Part shown: piece after piece, positions 8,995 through 17,907 of the stretch
How positions within the stretch are numbered: position 1 is the first letter of the stretch
How the letters are laid out: each line of letters opens with the position of its first letter
NCBI GenBank assembly: GCA_028290545.1
Contig: JAQGJP010000056.1
Coordinates: 103,711-167,710, forward strand
DNA: 64,000 nt
Source: Rhizobium sp.
GTDB taxonomy: Bacteria; Pseudomonadota; Alphaproteobacteria; Rhizobiales; Rhizobiaceae
Reading direction: 5' to 3'
Notes under the pieces: generated by a model
Told to the model about the DNA's origin: nothing
The model's database searches: none
Seen by the model: the letters and a program-made list of their open reading frames with translations, nothing else
Translations under genes and position numbers: made by a program

Positions 8995-10101
8995 TCACTT
9001 CGAAACCGCGGCACCCCGCTTGGGTTTCCCTGGCGTCTTGTTGGTAAAATGGGCGTTGCCCAGTCCAGTGCCGATCGTCACCACGCCCCAGCCACCGATG
9101 TCCTGCATGAAAGGCACCTGCGAAAGCCCCTGGACGACAGCGTCATTGTGCATGATCACGAAGGTCGGTTGACCGTCGATCTCGGGAATGGCCTTCATCA
9201 GTGCTTCCGGCAGGTTGAAATGCTCGCTCTCCCAATTGCCGCCCGGCAGGTTCTGGCCGCCGCGATCGATCGAGCCGTCGGCCTTGATGATGCCAGGGCA
9301 GGCGATACCGATCACCGGCGCGGGAACGAGGCTCGCCTTGTTCGCCTTGGCAACCAGCTTTTCGATCATCGCGACGAGACGTTCGATGGTCGCGCTGCGG
9401 CTCGGTGCATCGTCGGCATGCCGCCAGAGCTCCGACCGCCACACTTGGGCTTGGGAAAGGTCTGCGTTGGCCTTCTGATGGAGTTCGATGATCCCGGCGC
9501 GAATATTGGTTCCGCCGATATCGACCGCCAGAATCGCCTCGTGTCCCTTCAGCATCCAGGCGGGCATGAGGTGCGCCGCGCCGATCAACCCGGCATCATC
9601 GGGATGATGGGCGATCGGGGTCAGTTCGGTCTTGTATCCTTCGGCCTTGAGCAGCACCATCGTCCGGGCAATCGCCAGTTCGCCAACCGCGCTTTGCTTG
9701 AGGCCGCCGCCAACCGCGATGCGTCCGGTATCCTTCCAGCTCGCGCGGCCGAGATAGCGGATAAGGACTTTTGCGAGATCCTTGGCGTAATCATCGACAG
9801 CGCCGATGATCAGGGCGGCAGCTTCCTTGTCCGGCCCGTTCAGGAGAGCATCGATCTGCTTCTTGGTAAGGTCCTGGGTCGGGGTATCGCCGAGCGGGTC
9901 ATCGCCGCCGTTCCTCACCCGTTTGCGCCACTCGCTGAGCTTGTCCTGGAATGCGGACTTGCTTGCCTTGTCGCCGATGAATCCGTCCTTGTCCTTCAGT
10001 TCGATATTGTAGTCATCGACGGTGACCGAAGGCAGATCGTCGGCCCCATGCGTGAGCGGCGCTCCTGTTGCTTCGTGCTTTACAGATTTGCCTTGCGCCA
10101 T
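8995..10101 (-). CDS. ROK-family sugar kinase (glucokinase-like), with N-terminal extension
   Basis: AILAVDIGGTNIRAGI phosphate-1 motif, GIACPGIIKADGSIDRGGQNLPG, GVVTIGTGLGNA. Confidence 0.75.
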   Translation of the reverse strand: MAQGKSVKHEATGAPLTHGADDLPSVTVDDYNIELKDKDGFIGDKASKSAFQDKLSEWRKRVRNGGDDPLGDTPTQDLTKKQIDALLNGPDKEAAALIIGAVDDYAKDLAKVLIRYLGRASWKDTGRIAVGGGLKQSAVGELAIARTMVLLKAEGYKTELTPIAHHPDDAGLIGAAHLMPAWMLKGHEAILAVDIGGTNIRAGIIELHQKANADLSQAQVWRSELWRHADDAPSRSATIERLVAMIEKLVAKANKASLVPAPVIGIACPGIIKADGSIDRGGQNLPGGNWESEHFNLPEALMKAIPEIDGQPTFVIMHNDAVVQGLSQVPFMQDIGGWGVVTIGTGLGNAHFTNKTPGKPKRGAAVSK

Positions 10102-10261
10102 AGAGTCTCCCCATTTGTCACAGCCGCCGCGGTGACATGGCGGCGCGGCTGGCATTGGAGAACGTCGGGGACGGACGGATGTTCCGGGCCCGGCACAGGA
10201 ACTATCAAGTTCGCGATGACGTTTAGAGCAGATTGTACCGAAAAGCGAGTGGTGAGCACAC

Positions 10262-11065
10262 ATGGAGCAACAGCAACAGGCTGCATCTCAGGATGCTTTG
10301 CAAAAAGACCATTCCACGAGGGTGGCACTGACCCGTGCTCTCGAGCGACCGGACCAGTGGGCGCTGTTTCTCGACATCGATGGCACGCTGCTTGATCTCG
10401 CGCCGACGCCGGATAGTATCGTGGTTCCCGAGACACTGGCGCGGGACATCGACCGGCTTTCGCAGAAACTCGGCGGCGCCGTGGCGCTTGTGACGGGTCG
10501 TGCCCTGCGATACGCGGATGCGCTGTTCAGGCCTTTCAATTTTCCAATTGCCGGCCTGCATGGCGCCGAAATCCGGGGTCCCGACGGCCGGGAATTGTTC
10601 GTCAAGTCGACCGCCGAATTTGAAGCCCTGAAACACGCCTTGATGCGCGAGGCGGAAAGCATGCCGGGCGTATTGATCGAGGACAAGGGCGCTGCGGTGG
10701 CCGCTCACTATCGGCTGGCGCCGCAATTCGAAGCGCAACTCGACCAGCGGATGAAGGAATACGCCCATGCCGCCGGCCCCGACTGGGCGCTGCAACTGGG
10801 CAAGTTCGTGTTCGAAATCCGCCCGTCGCGGGCCAGCAAGGGTGACGCCCTGGAGCGCTTTCTGGGAGAACAGCCGTTTCTCGACCGGCTGCCGCTGGCA
10901 ATCGGTGACGACCTGACCGACGAATCGATGTTCGCCGTCGCCAACGCCCGGGGCGGCCATTCCATTCGCGTCGGACGTCCCAACGCCTCTACCTGCGCGC
11001 AGGCGACCGCCGAATCTCCCGCCCACGTGCGGCAGGCAATCACCGAATTATCCGCGCCTGGCTGA
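10262..11065 (+). CDS. otsB: Trehalose-6-phosphate phosphatase
   Basis: HAD motif FLDIDGTLLDLAPTPD, VTGRALRYADAL, GDDLTDESMFAVAN. Confidence 0.92.
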   Translation: MEQQQQAASQDALQKDHSTRVALTRALERPDQWALFLDIDGTLLDLAPTPDSIVVPETLARDIDRLSQKLGGAVALVTGRALRYADALFRPFNFPIAGLHGAEIRGPDGRELFVKSTAEFEALKHALMREAESMPGVLIEDKGAAVAAHYRLAPQFEAQLDQRMKEYAHAAGPDWALQLGKFVFEIRPSRASKGDALERFLGEQPFLDRLPLAIGDDLTDESMFAVANARGGHSIRVGRPNASTCAQATAESPAHVRQAITELSAPG

Positions 11066-11578
11066 GCCTGGCCACCTGAGCGCAATGAACGCCATCAGGC
11101 TCGCCACCGCGAAGGCATTGAGGTTGAGAAGCGCTGACAGGTCCCCGTCGCTCCAGACATGCAGCGCCGTGCCCAGTCGGTCATACGCGGCAACGAAGGC
11201 GCAGAAGATGAAAAACGCCAATCCGCGCTGCCACCACTTTTCCTCCGCGTAGAAGGACAGCGCCACCAGCATGATGCAGGGTGCCAGAAAAAGTTCGGTG
11301 CCTGATCCCGTTCCAAACAGCTTGGCCTCGAAGAGCGTATCGATCGTCCCGACCAGCGGCAGGGCCATGCGTGCCGCCAGCGGGGAGCGGCGCGCGATAA
11401 AGGGAATCGCCAAAAAGAAAGGCGCAGAAAGCAAGGTCCACAGCGAAGCTTCGACACCGCTGCTCGTCAGCCACCAGACATAGAGCGGATAGAACGGCTT
11501 GTTGGCGAAGATCACCCAGGCAATGGTGACCGTCGCCGCCGTCAGCGGATCGAGCGGCGGCCTTGCGGGCGTAGTCAC
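11048..11578 (-). CDS. Integral membrane protein of unknown function, linked to CFA-like methyltransferase
   Basis: Several hydrophobic TM segments; stop is 3 bp from the upstream gene's end in a minus-strand operon. Confidence 0.65.
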   Translation of the reverse strand: MTTPARPPLDPLTAATVTIAWVIFANKPFYPLYVWWLTSSGVEASLWTLLSAPFFLAIPFIARRSPLAARMALPLVGTIDTLFEAKLFGTGSGTELFLAPCIMLVALSFYAEEKWWQRGLAFFIFCAFVAAYDRLGTALHVWSDGDLSALLNLNAFAVASLMAFIALRWPGSARRG

Positions 11579-11581
11579 AGC

Positions 11582-12613
11582 TCACGCTTTGGCGGGCGAC
11601 AGAAGATAGTGTCCGACGCCCCAGACATCGCCATTCTCATGGCCGAACAGCCCCGCTGTCGCCAGGAAGAATAGCCGCCAGCGACGGCGCCACAAAACCG
11701 CATCCGCGCCGTATACCCTTTTCAGGATGCGGTCGACGCTGTCGATCCCGCGGTCGAAATTCGCCAGCCAGTCGAGCGCCGTCCGGCGATAATGGGTACC
11801 CGACCAACGCCATTGCTGCTCGACCGTGAACAGGTCGTCGAAGCGATGCGGCAGGTCGAAGGCCGGCATGATGCCGCCGGTGAAGAAATGATGGGCGATC
11901 CAGTCAGACGGATCGGACGTGTCGAAACGATAGGAACGATCTTTGTGGGTGAACACATGCAGGAACATCCTGCCGTCTTCCTTCAACCATGTGCGGGCGC
12001 GTTCCAGCAGAATGCGCCAGTTCGACATATGCTCGAACATTTCCACCGAAACGATCCGGTCAAAGGTCTCGGCGGTCGCAAACACATTCATGTCCTGAGT
12101 CAGGACCGTCAGGTTGGTCAGTCCGCGTTCCTGCGCCTGACCTTCGATATATTCCCGCTGCGAGGTCGAGTTGGAGACCGAGGTGATTTTGGCCTGGGGG
12201 AAGTGCTCGGCGAGATAGAGCGACAGCGACCCCCAGCCGCAGCCCAGTTCAAGAATAGCCTGGCCGTCCCGGATATCCGCGTGCTGAACGGTTTCAGCCA
12301 GCGCGAAGGTCTCGGCCTGCGCCAGCGTTGTCGATGCGTCCCGATAGAGGCAGCTCGAATATTTCCGCTGCGGGCCGAGGACCAGCGCGAAGAATTCCGA
12401 CGGCACTTCATAGTGCTGCGCATTCGCCTCGTCTGTATGGATGGCGACCGGATAATGTTTCATCGCAGTGGTGAAGACCGCCTCGGTTTCGGCGGTCGCG
12501 ACACTCAGTTTGCGTTTGGTCCGGCCGACGAGAAAATCGATGCCCGCGAGCGTCAGTCCATCAGGCAACGGCGCGCGTTCGGCGGCGTTGATTGCGAATG
12601 CCAGCATGTCCAT
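11582..12613 (-). CDS. SAM-dependent methyltransferase, cyclopropane-fatty-acyl-phospholipid synthase-like (short paralogue)
   Basis: ILELGCGWGSLSLYLAEHFP, SVSNSTSQREYIEGQAQERG, RIVSVEMFEHMSNW. Confidence 0.9.
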   Translation of the reverse strand: MDMLAFAINAAERAPLPDGLTLAGIDFLVGRTKRKLSVATAETEAVFTTAMKHYPVAIHTDEANAQHYEVPSEFFALVLGPQRKYSSCLYRDASTTLAQAETFALAETVQHADIRDGQAILELGCGWGSLSLYLAEHFPQAKITSVSNSTSQREYIEGQAQERGLTNLTVLTQDMNVFATAETFDRIVSVEMFEHMSNWRILLERARTWLKEDGRMFLHVFTHKDRSYRFDTSDPSDWIAHHFFTGGIMPAFDLPHRFDDLFTVEQQWRWSGTHYRRTALDWLANFDRGIDSVDRILKRVYGADAVLWRRRWRLFFLATAGLFGHENGDVWGVGHYLLSPAKA

Positions 12614-12628
12614 CGCTAGATCTCCCTC

Positions 12629-13429
12629 TTACGAATTTGCACCGGAATGGCGGGGCCCCGGAAAAAAGGCATTGACGTGAGCCTGTAGAGCCCGAAATTT
12701 TTCGCCGCGTGATTTCAGCATGTGCTCTTCTAGCGGCGGAATGCCGGACACATGCACAAGCAGCCAGAACATCTGCAGCGGCGCCAAAAGGGCAAGCCAG
12801 CCCCAGTTGAACACTCCGTGGAAATCGATCGCGAACAGCAGCCATGCGCACCAGATCAGCCACTCGAAGAAATAGTTGGGGTGGCGCGAGTATCGCCAGA
12901 GACCGGTTTCGCACACACCCGTCTTGGCCTCCGGGCTTTTGCGGAAGCGGGCAAGCTGGGCATCGGCCACCGCTTCGCCGGCAATCGCAGCGATTGCTGT
13001 CATGATGGCGACTATATCGAGAAACCTCGGGAAAGGCGCTGGATTGGCCGCGGCCAGATAAACCGCGAGCACGAGAACGAAGGCGGCGATAGCCTGCACC
13101 TGCAGGAAGACGAACAGCTTCCAGGCAGCCGACGCGCCCCATTCCTCGATGAACTTCGCATAGCGTGGGTCCTCGCCGCCGCCTCTGGTACGGACGCCGA
13201 TATGGGTGCCGAGGCGGATGGACCAGACGGCGATGATCGCCAGCACGACAATCCGGCGCTCGAAATCTCCATCCGCCCAGATCGCCGCCGCGATGCCGCC
13301 AAGCCCGACGGTGAAGGACCAGATCGTATCAATCCAGCCGCTGGCGCCGGTCATGCGCTGGACCGCCCAGGCGCATGCCATCACAAACGAGAGCCCCACG
13401 GCAATCCAGGCAAGCAAGATAAAGTCCAT
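12629..13429 (-). CDS. DUF1295-domain membrane protein (steroid 5-alpha-reductase-like)
   Basis: C-terminal CETGLWRYSRHPNYFFEWLIWCAWLLFAI is diagnostic of DUF1295; ATG at 13429. Confidence 0.92.
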   Translation of the reverse strand: MDFILLAWIAVGLSFVMACAWAVQRMTGASGWIDTIWSFTVGLGGIAAAIWADGDFERRIVVLAIIAVWSIRLGTHIGVRTRGGGEDPRYAKFIEEWGASAAWKLFVFLQVQAIAAFVLVLAVYLAAANPAPFPRFLDIVAIMTAIAAIAGEAVADAQLARFRKSPEAKTGVCETGLWRYSRHPNYFFEWLIWCAWLLFAIDFHGVFNWGWLALLAPLQMFWLLVHVSGIPPLEEHMLKSRGEKFRALQAHVNAFFPGPRHSGANS

Positions 13430-13475
13430 GTGGCTCCCACGTGGCAACGCGGCGAATTCGCGTTCCTGACCACTC

Positions 13476-13499
13476 TACGCTTTTCGACAGGCCTTGGTT
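13476..13499 (-). promoter_or_regulatory. Candidate ECF-sigma promoter AACC-N16-CGTA for the 13429-11048 operon
   Basis: Minus strand reads GCAACC AAGGCCTGTCGAAAAG CGTAGAG, 47 nt upstream of ATG. Confidence 0.5.
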
Positions 13500-13560
13500 G
13501 CACGGGATATCCAAAATAATCCGGATTTACCGGAAAAAATACGAAACCTTTTGGCGCTTT

Positions 13561-13588
13561 GAAACCTTTTGACGCTGGCGTCCGTATC
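13561..13588 (+). promoter_or_regulatory. Candidate ECF-sigma promoter GAAACC-N16-CGTATC for the 13640-17900 operon
   Basis: GAAACC TTTTGACGCTGGCGTC CGTATC, ~50 nt upstream of ATG at 13640. Confidence 0.5.
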
Positions 13589-13639
13589 CACAAGCATCAC
13601 GGCGTTTGGCAGCCGGCTAATGATGCGTGGAGGGATTTC

Positions 13640-15001
13640 ATGGGTTATCATGATCGGAACGGCGGCGGCCGACCACTGAATATTGCGGTGATCGGTACGG
13701 GTATTTCCGGATTGTCTGCAGCATGGCTGCTTTCGCAACGTCACGATGTAACGGTTTTCGAAGCGGCCGACCGCGTCGGCGGCCATAGCCACACCGTGGA
13801 TTTTGACAGCCCCGCCGGCCGCGTCTCCGTCGATACCGGCTTCATCGTCTACAACGAAGTTACATATCCCAATCTCACGGCACTGTTCCGCACGCTCGAT
13901 GTCCCGACGGCCGCCTCCGACATGTCCTTCGCGGTTTCGCTCAATCAGGGTGAATTCGAATATTCCGGCGGCACCGGGCTCGGCCTGTTCGCCCAGAAAT
14001 CCAATCTGCTCAGTCCCCGCTTCTGGAAGATGATGGGCGATATCCTGAAATTCTATCGCAATGCGCCGCGTGACCTGCCAACCATGGGAGAGATCTCGCT
14101 GGACGACTATCTTGCCGGGAATGGCTATGGCCGCGCGTTCCGCGAGGACCACCTTTACCCGATGGCCGCAGCGATCTGGTCGACGCCGGCAATGGAGGTC
14201 GGCGATTATCCGGCCGCGAATTTCGTAAAATTCTGCCGCAACCACGGCCTGCTGGAAATCTGGAACCGGCCGATCTGGCGCACGGTCCAGGGCGGCAGCC
14301 GAGAATATGTCAAGCGAATGACCGGGCGCTTTGCTGATCGCATCCGAACCTCGACGCCGATCGGACGTGTCCGGCGGCTGGCGGGCCGCGTGGAGATATC
14401 GGATGTGCATGGCATCACCCGTCATTTCGATGATGTGGTGATCGCCACCCATGCGGACCAGGCATTGGCCATGCTGACCGACGCGAGCGCCGATGAACGC
14501 AGGGTGCTCGGTGCCTTCCGCTACTCGCGCAACGAGGCGATCCTGCATGGCGACGCCAGCCTGATGCCGAAACGCCGGGCTGCCTGGTCAAGCTGGAACT
14601 ATCTGTCCGATCGCAAGGAAGGCCATTCACAACCTTCGATCACCTATTGGATGAACCGCCTGCAGCCGCTTGGCGCGGCTCCGCCGACCTTCGTAACGCT
14701 CAATCCATGCGTGAGCCCGCGCCAGGAGACCATCATCAGCCGCGAGATCTATGAACATCCCGTCTTCGATATCGGCACCGAGCGCGCGCAGCAGGAGATC
14801 TGGTCGCTGCAGGGCACGCGCAACACATGGTTCTGCGGCGCGCATTTCGGCAGCGGTTTTCACGAGGACGGCTTGCAGGCGGGCCTTGCGGTCGCCGAGG
14901 ATCTGGGTGGCGTTCGCCGGCCCTGGCAGATCGCTACCGACAGCGCCCGCATCGTCCGCAAACCGGTGGTCTATCCCATTGGCGTCGAGGCACTTGCATG
15001 A
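13640..15001 (+). CDS. FAD-dependent oxidoreductase (NAD(P)-binding amine-oxidase-like, UfaD-like candidate)
   Basis: IAVIGTGISGLSAAWLLSQRHDVTVFEAADRVGGHSHTV Rossmann motif; GGAGGG SD before ATG 13640. Confidence 0.92.
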   Translation: MGYHDRNGGGRPLNIAVIGTGISGLSAAWLLSQRHDVTVFEAADRVGGHSHTVDFDSPAGRVSVDTGFIVYNEVTYPNLTALFRTLDVPTAASDMSFAVSLNQGEFEYSGGTGLGLFAQKSNLLSPRFWKMMGDILKFYRNAPRDLPTMGEISLDDYLAGNGYGRAFREDHLYPMAAAIWSTPAMEVGDYPAANFVKFCRNHGLLEIWNRPIWRTVQGGSREYVKRMTGRFADRIRTSTPIGRVRRLAGRVEISDVHGITRHFDDVVIATHADQALAMLTDASADERRVLGAFRYSRNEAILHGDASLMPKRRAAWSSWNYLSDRKEGHSQPSITYWMNRLQPLGAAPPTFVTLNPCVSPRQETIISREIYEHPVFDIGTERAQQEIWSLQGTRNTWFCGAHFGSGFHEDGLQAGLAVAEDLGGVRRPWQIATDSARIVRKPVVYPIGVEALA

Positions 15002-15014
15002 GAGGAGTATCGGC

Positions 15015-15833
15015 ATGAGCGGCACGCTCGCATCGGCGCTCTATCCCGGCCATGTCACGCATGCGCGTCTCCGGCCGAAAGTGCACAAGCTCGCCTATCG
15101 CATCTATTCGCTGTTGCTCGATCTCGATGAACTGGACGACCTCGACCGGCGCCTGCGCTGGTTTTCGGTCGATCGGTTCAATCTGTTCTCCTTCAATCGC
15201 AAGGATCGGGGCGATCGGTCGGGCTCCGACCTCCGGCTCCAGGTCGAGTGCTCGATGCGCGCAGCCGGCGTCGAACCGGATGGCGGACCGATCCGGCTGC
15301 TGACCATGCCGCGCTTGCTGGGCTGGACCTTCAATCCGCTCAGCACCTTCTTCTGCTACCGGACGAACGGCTCACTCGCCGCCATTCTCTGGGAAGTCGA
15401 CAACACGTTCGGCGAACGCCACGCTTACATGATCCCGGTCGAGCCGGGAGAGGGCGGCGAGATCGTGCAACATTGTGACAAGGAATTCTATGTCTCCCCT
15501 TTCATGGACATGGACCTGCGCTACGTGTTTCGCGTCACGCCGCCCGAGGCACTGATGTCGATCAGGATCGATACTTTCGATGCGGAAGGGCTGGTGCTTA
15601 CCGCACGGCATCTGGCGCGTCGCACGGAACTCACCGATCGCGCGCTGATCAAGGCATTTTTCACAATTCCCCTGCTCACCTTGCGCGTTGTTGGCGGCAT
15701 CCATTGGGAGGCATTGAAAATCTGGTTGAAAGGCGTCAGGTTGCGTGTCCATTCCGCCCCGCCGGAACATTCTGTTTCCGTCGTCCGTAAAACTGTCGAG
15801 TCCAAGGAAGCCCCGGTTCATGAGCCAGCTTGA
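15015..15833 (+). CDS. DUF1365-domain protein
   Basis: LYPGHVTHARLRPKVHKLAYRIYSLLLDLDELD...RLLTMPRLLGWTFNPLSTFFCY. Confidence 0.92.
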   Translation: MSGTLASALYPGHVTHARLRPKVHKLAYRIYSLLLDLDELDDLDRRLRWFSVDRFNLFSFNRKDRGDRSGSDLRLQVECSMRAAGVEPDGGPIRLLTMPRLLGWTFNPLSTFFCYRTNGSLAAILWEVDNTFGERHAYMIPVEPGEGGEIVQHCDKEFYVSPFMDMDLRYVFRVTPPEALMSIRIDTFDAEGLVLTARHLARRTELTDRALIKAFFTIPLLTLRVVGGIHWEALKIWLKGVRLRVHSAPPEHSVSVVRKTVESKEAPVHEPA

Positions 15834-17064
15834 TGATTTTTCGTTTGCCGCAACCGAAACCAGCGATACCGCCCGAGAGCCGGCCGGCGGACTGGGTGTA
15901 AGGTTTCTCCGCAAGCTTCTTGCCGATCTGCGCTATGGCCGTCTCAAGGTGGTGCTTCCTTCCGGCGCGGTGTTCGAAAAATCCGGTTCCGAAGCAGGTC
16001 CTGAAGCAACGATTGTCATCAAGCGCTGGCGGATGCTGCGTCGGGTCATACTGGGTGGCGATATCGGTTTTGCCGAAGCCTTCATGCATGGCGAATGGAC
16101 GACGCCCGACCTGACCGAGGTCATCCGTTTTGCAGCCAGGAACACCGAAGCGCTGGCGCCAGCCGTTCAGGGATCGCCCGTCGTGCGGTTCTTCCACCGC
16201 ATCGGCCACCTCTTCAACGCCAATTCCAAGCGCGGCAGCAGGCGCAATATCGAGGCGCATTACGATCTCGGCAATGATTTCTACAAGCAGTGGCTCGATC
16301 CATCGATGCTCTATTCGTCCGCGGTCTATGACGAAAATACACAGACGCTGGAAGCGGCTCAGGCACTCAAGCTCAAGAAAATACGCGATAAACTGGAACT
16401 AAACGGTGGCGAGACTGTTCTGGAAATAGGTTGCGGCTGGGGCGCCCTGGCTGCATCTCTCGCGGCCGAGGCCAACGCCAAGGTGACCGGTATCACGCTG
16501 TCGCCATCGCAGCTCGAATGGGCGAAAGGTGTCGTTGCAAAGACATCCAAGGCCGATCAGGTCGATCTGCGCCTGCAGGATTATCGCGATGTCGATGGCA
16601 AGTTCGACCGTATCGTTTCCATCGAAATGTTCGAGGCGGTTGGCGAAGCCTATTGGCCGAGCTATTTCCAGACGCTGGGAAACTGTCTCAAACGCCACGG
16701 CAAGGCGGTTCTGCAGATCATAACGATCGAGGAGAAGCGGTATCAAAGCTATCGCAAGGAGACGGATTTCATCCAGAAATACGTTTTCCCCGGCGGCTTT
16801 CTGCCGTCCGATTCTGCGCTCGCAGCTGAAATTGCCAAGGCCGGTCTGAAATTGAAGGCTGTCGAGCATTTCGGCAAGTCCTATGCCAAAACGCTCGCCG
16901 AATGGTGCGTCAGGTTCAAGGCACATTGGCCGGCGATCGCGCCTCTGGGCTTTGACCAGCGCTTTCACCGGCTTTGGGAATATTACCTCTGCTATTGCGA
17001 GGCCGGTTTCGAAGAAGGCTCCATCAATGTGGGCCTATATACAATCGAACATGCGAGCGGATGA
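15820..17064 (+). CDS. Cyclopropane-fatty-acyl-phospholipid synthase family protein (long paralogue)
   Basis: HYDLGNDFYKQWLDPSMLYSSAVY, VLEIGCGWGALAASLA, GITLSPSQLEWAK, FPGGFLPS: canonical CFAS. Confidence 0.95.
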   Translation: MSQLDDFSFAATETSDTAREPAGGLGVRFLRKLLADLRYGRLKVVLPSGAVFEKSGSEAGPEATIVIKRWRMLRRVILGGDIGFAEAFMHGEWTTPDLTEVIRFAARNTEALAPAVQGSPVVRFFHRIGHLFNANSKRGSRRNIEAHYDLGNDFYKQWLDPSMLYSSAVYDENTQTLEAAQALKLKKIRDKLELNGGETVLEIGCGWGALAASLAAEANAKVTGITLSPSQLEWAKGVVAKTSKADQVDLRLQDYRDVDGKFDRIVSIEMFEAVGEAYWPSYFQTLGNCLKRHGKAVLQIITIEEKRYQSYRKETDFIQKYVFPGGFLPSDSALAAEIAKAGLKLKAVEHFGKSYAKTLAEWCVRFKAHWPAIAPLGFDQRFHRLWEYYLCYCEAGFEEGSINVGLYTIEHASG

Positions 17065-17091
17065 CACTCCGCCGCATCAACAAGGAGACGC

Positions 17092-17469
17092 ATGATGATA
17101 AAGTTGCTTGCCGTTGCACTGACGATCGCCTTCCCGCTTGCTTCAGGAGTGGCACAGGCGGCATCGCCGATGGGCCAATGGGCACGCGGAGATGGCAATG
17201 CCAAAGTCCGGCTTGCACAATGCGGTGCCAACATCTGTGCGACCAACACCTGGATCAAGCCGGGAACGCCAAGCGAAAAGGCCGGCGACGTGCTGGTGAT
17301 GAAGGTCGCGCCGGTATCGGACTCTCAGTATTCCGGCTCGGCTTTCGATCCGCAGCGCAACATGAACTACAAGATCACCCTGACCCTGAACGGCGACACG
17401 ATGACGACAAAGGGATGTGTTCTGGGCGGCCTGCTGTGCAAGGGCGTCAACTGGACGAAGATCAAGTGA
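17092..17469 (+). CDS. Secreted DUF2147-domain protein
   Basis: Signal peptide; GQWARGDGNAKVRLAQCGANICATNTWIKPG...GDTMTTKGCVLGGLLCKGVNWTK. Confidence 0.85.
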   Translation: MMIKLLAVALTIAFPLASGVAQAASPMGQWARGDGNAKVRLAQCGANICATNTWIKPGTPSEKAGDVLVMKVAPVSDSQYSGSAFDPQRNMNYKITLTLNGDTMTTKGCVLGGLLCKGVNWTKIK

Positions 17470-17495
17470 TGCAGGTCTGTTGAACCGGAGCGCAG

Positions 17496-17900
17496 ATGAA
17501 AACCTACATCGTTTCCTATGTCATCACGCTGATCGCGTTTGTGGCCATTGATTTCATCTGGCTCAGCAGCATGGCGAATGTGCTTTATCGTCCGACCATG
17601 GGCGATATGCTGGCGGCACAGTTTCGTGTGGCGCCAGCCGTGATCTTCTACCTGATCTTTGTCGCAGGACTGACCTTTTTCGCGGTTCGCCCGGCGATTG
17701 CGGAGGGAAGCATCGGCACCGCGCTTGCCTATGGCGCCGCCATCGGTTTCGTTGCCTATGCCACCTATGACCTGACCAATCAGGCGACACTCAAGAACTG
17801 GTCGACGACACTGACGATCGCCGACCTGATCTGGGGATCGGCGCTTTCCGCGGCCGCTGCCGGCATTGCAACATGGCTCACCCCGAAGCTGGCGGGTTGA
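17496..17900 (+). CDS. DUF2177-family membrane protein
   Basis: TYIVSYVITLIAFVAIDFIWLSSMANVLYRPTMGDML and YATYDLTNQATLKNW. Confidence 0.88.
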   Translation: MKTYIVSYVITLIAFVAIDFIWLSSMANVLYRPTMGDMLAAQFRVAPAVIFYLIFVAGLTFFAVRPAIAEGSIGTALAYGAAIGFVAYATYDLTNQATLKNWSTTLTIADLIWGSALSAAAAGIATWLTPKLAG

Positions 17901-17907
17901 GCGAACT

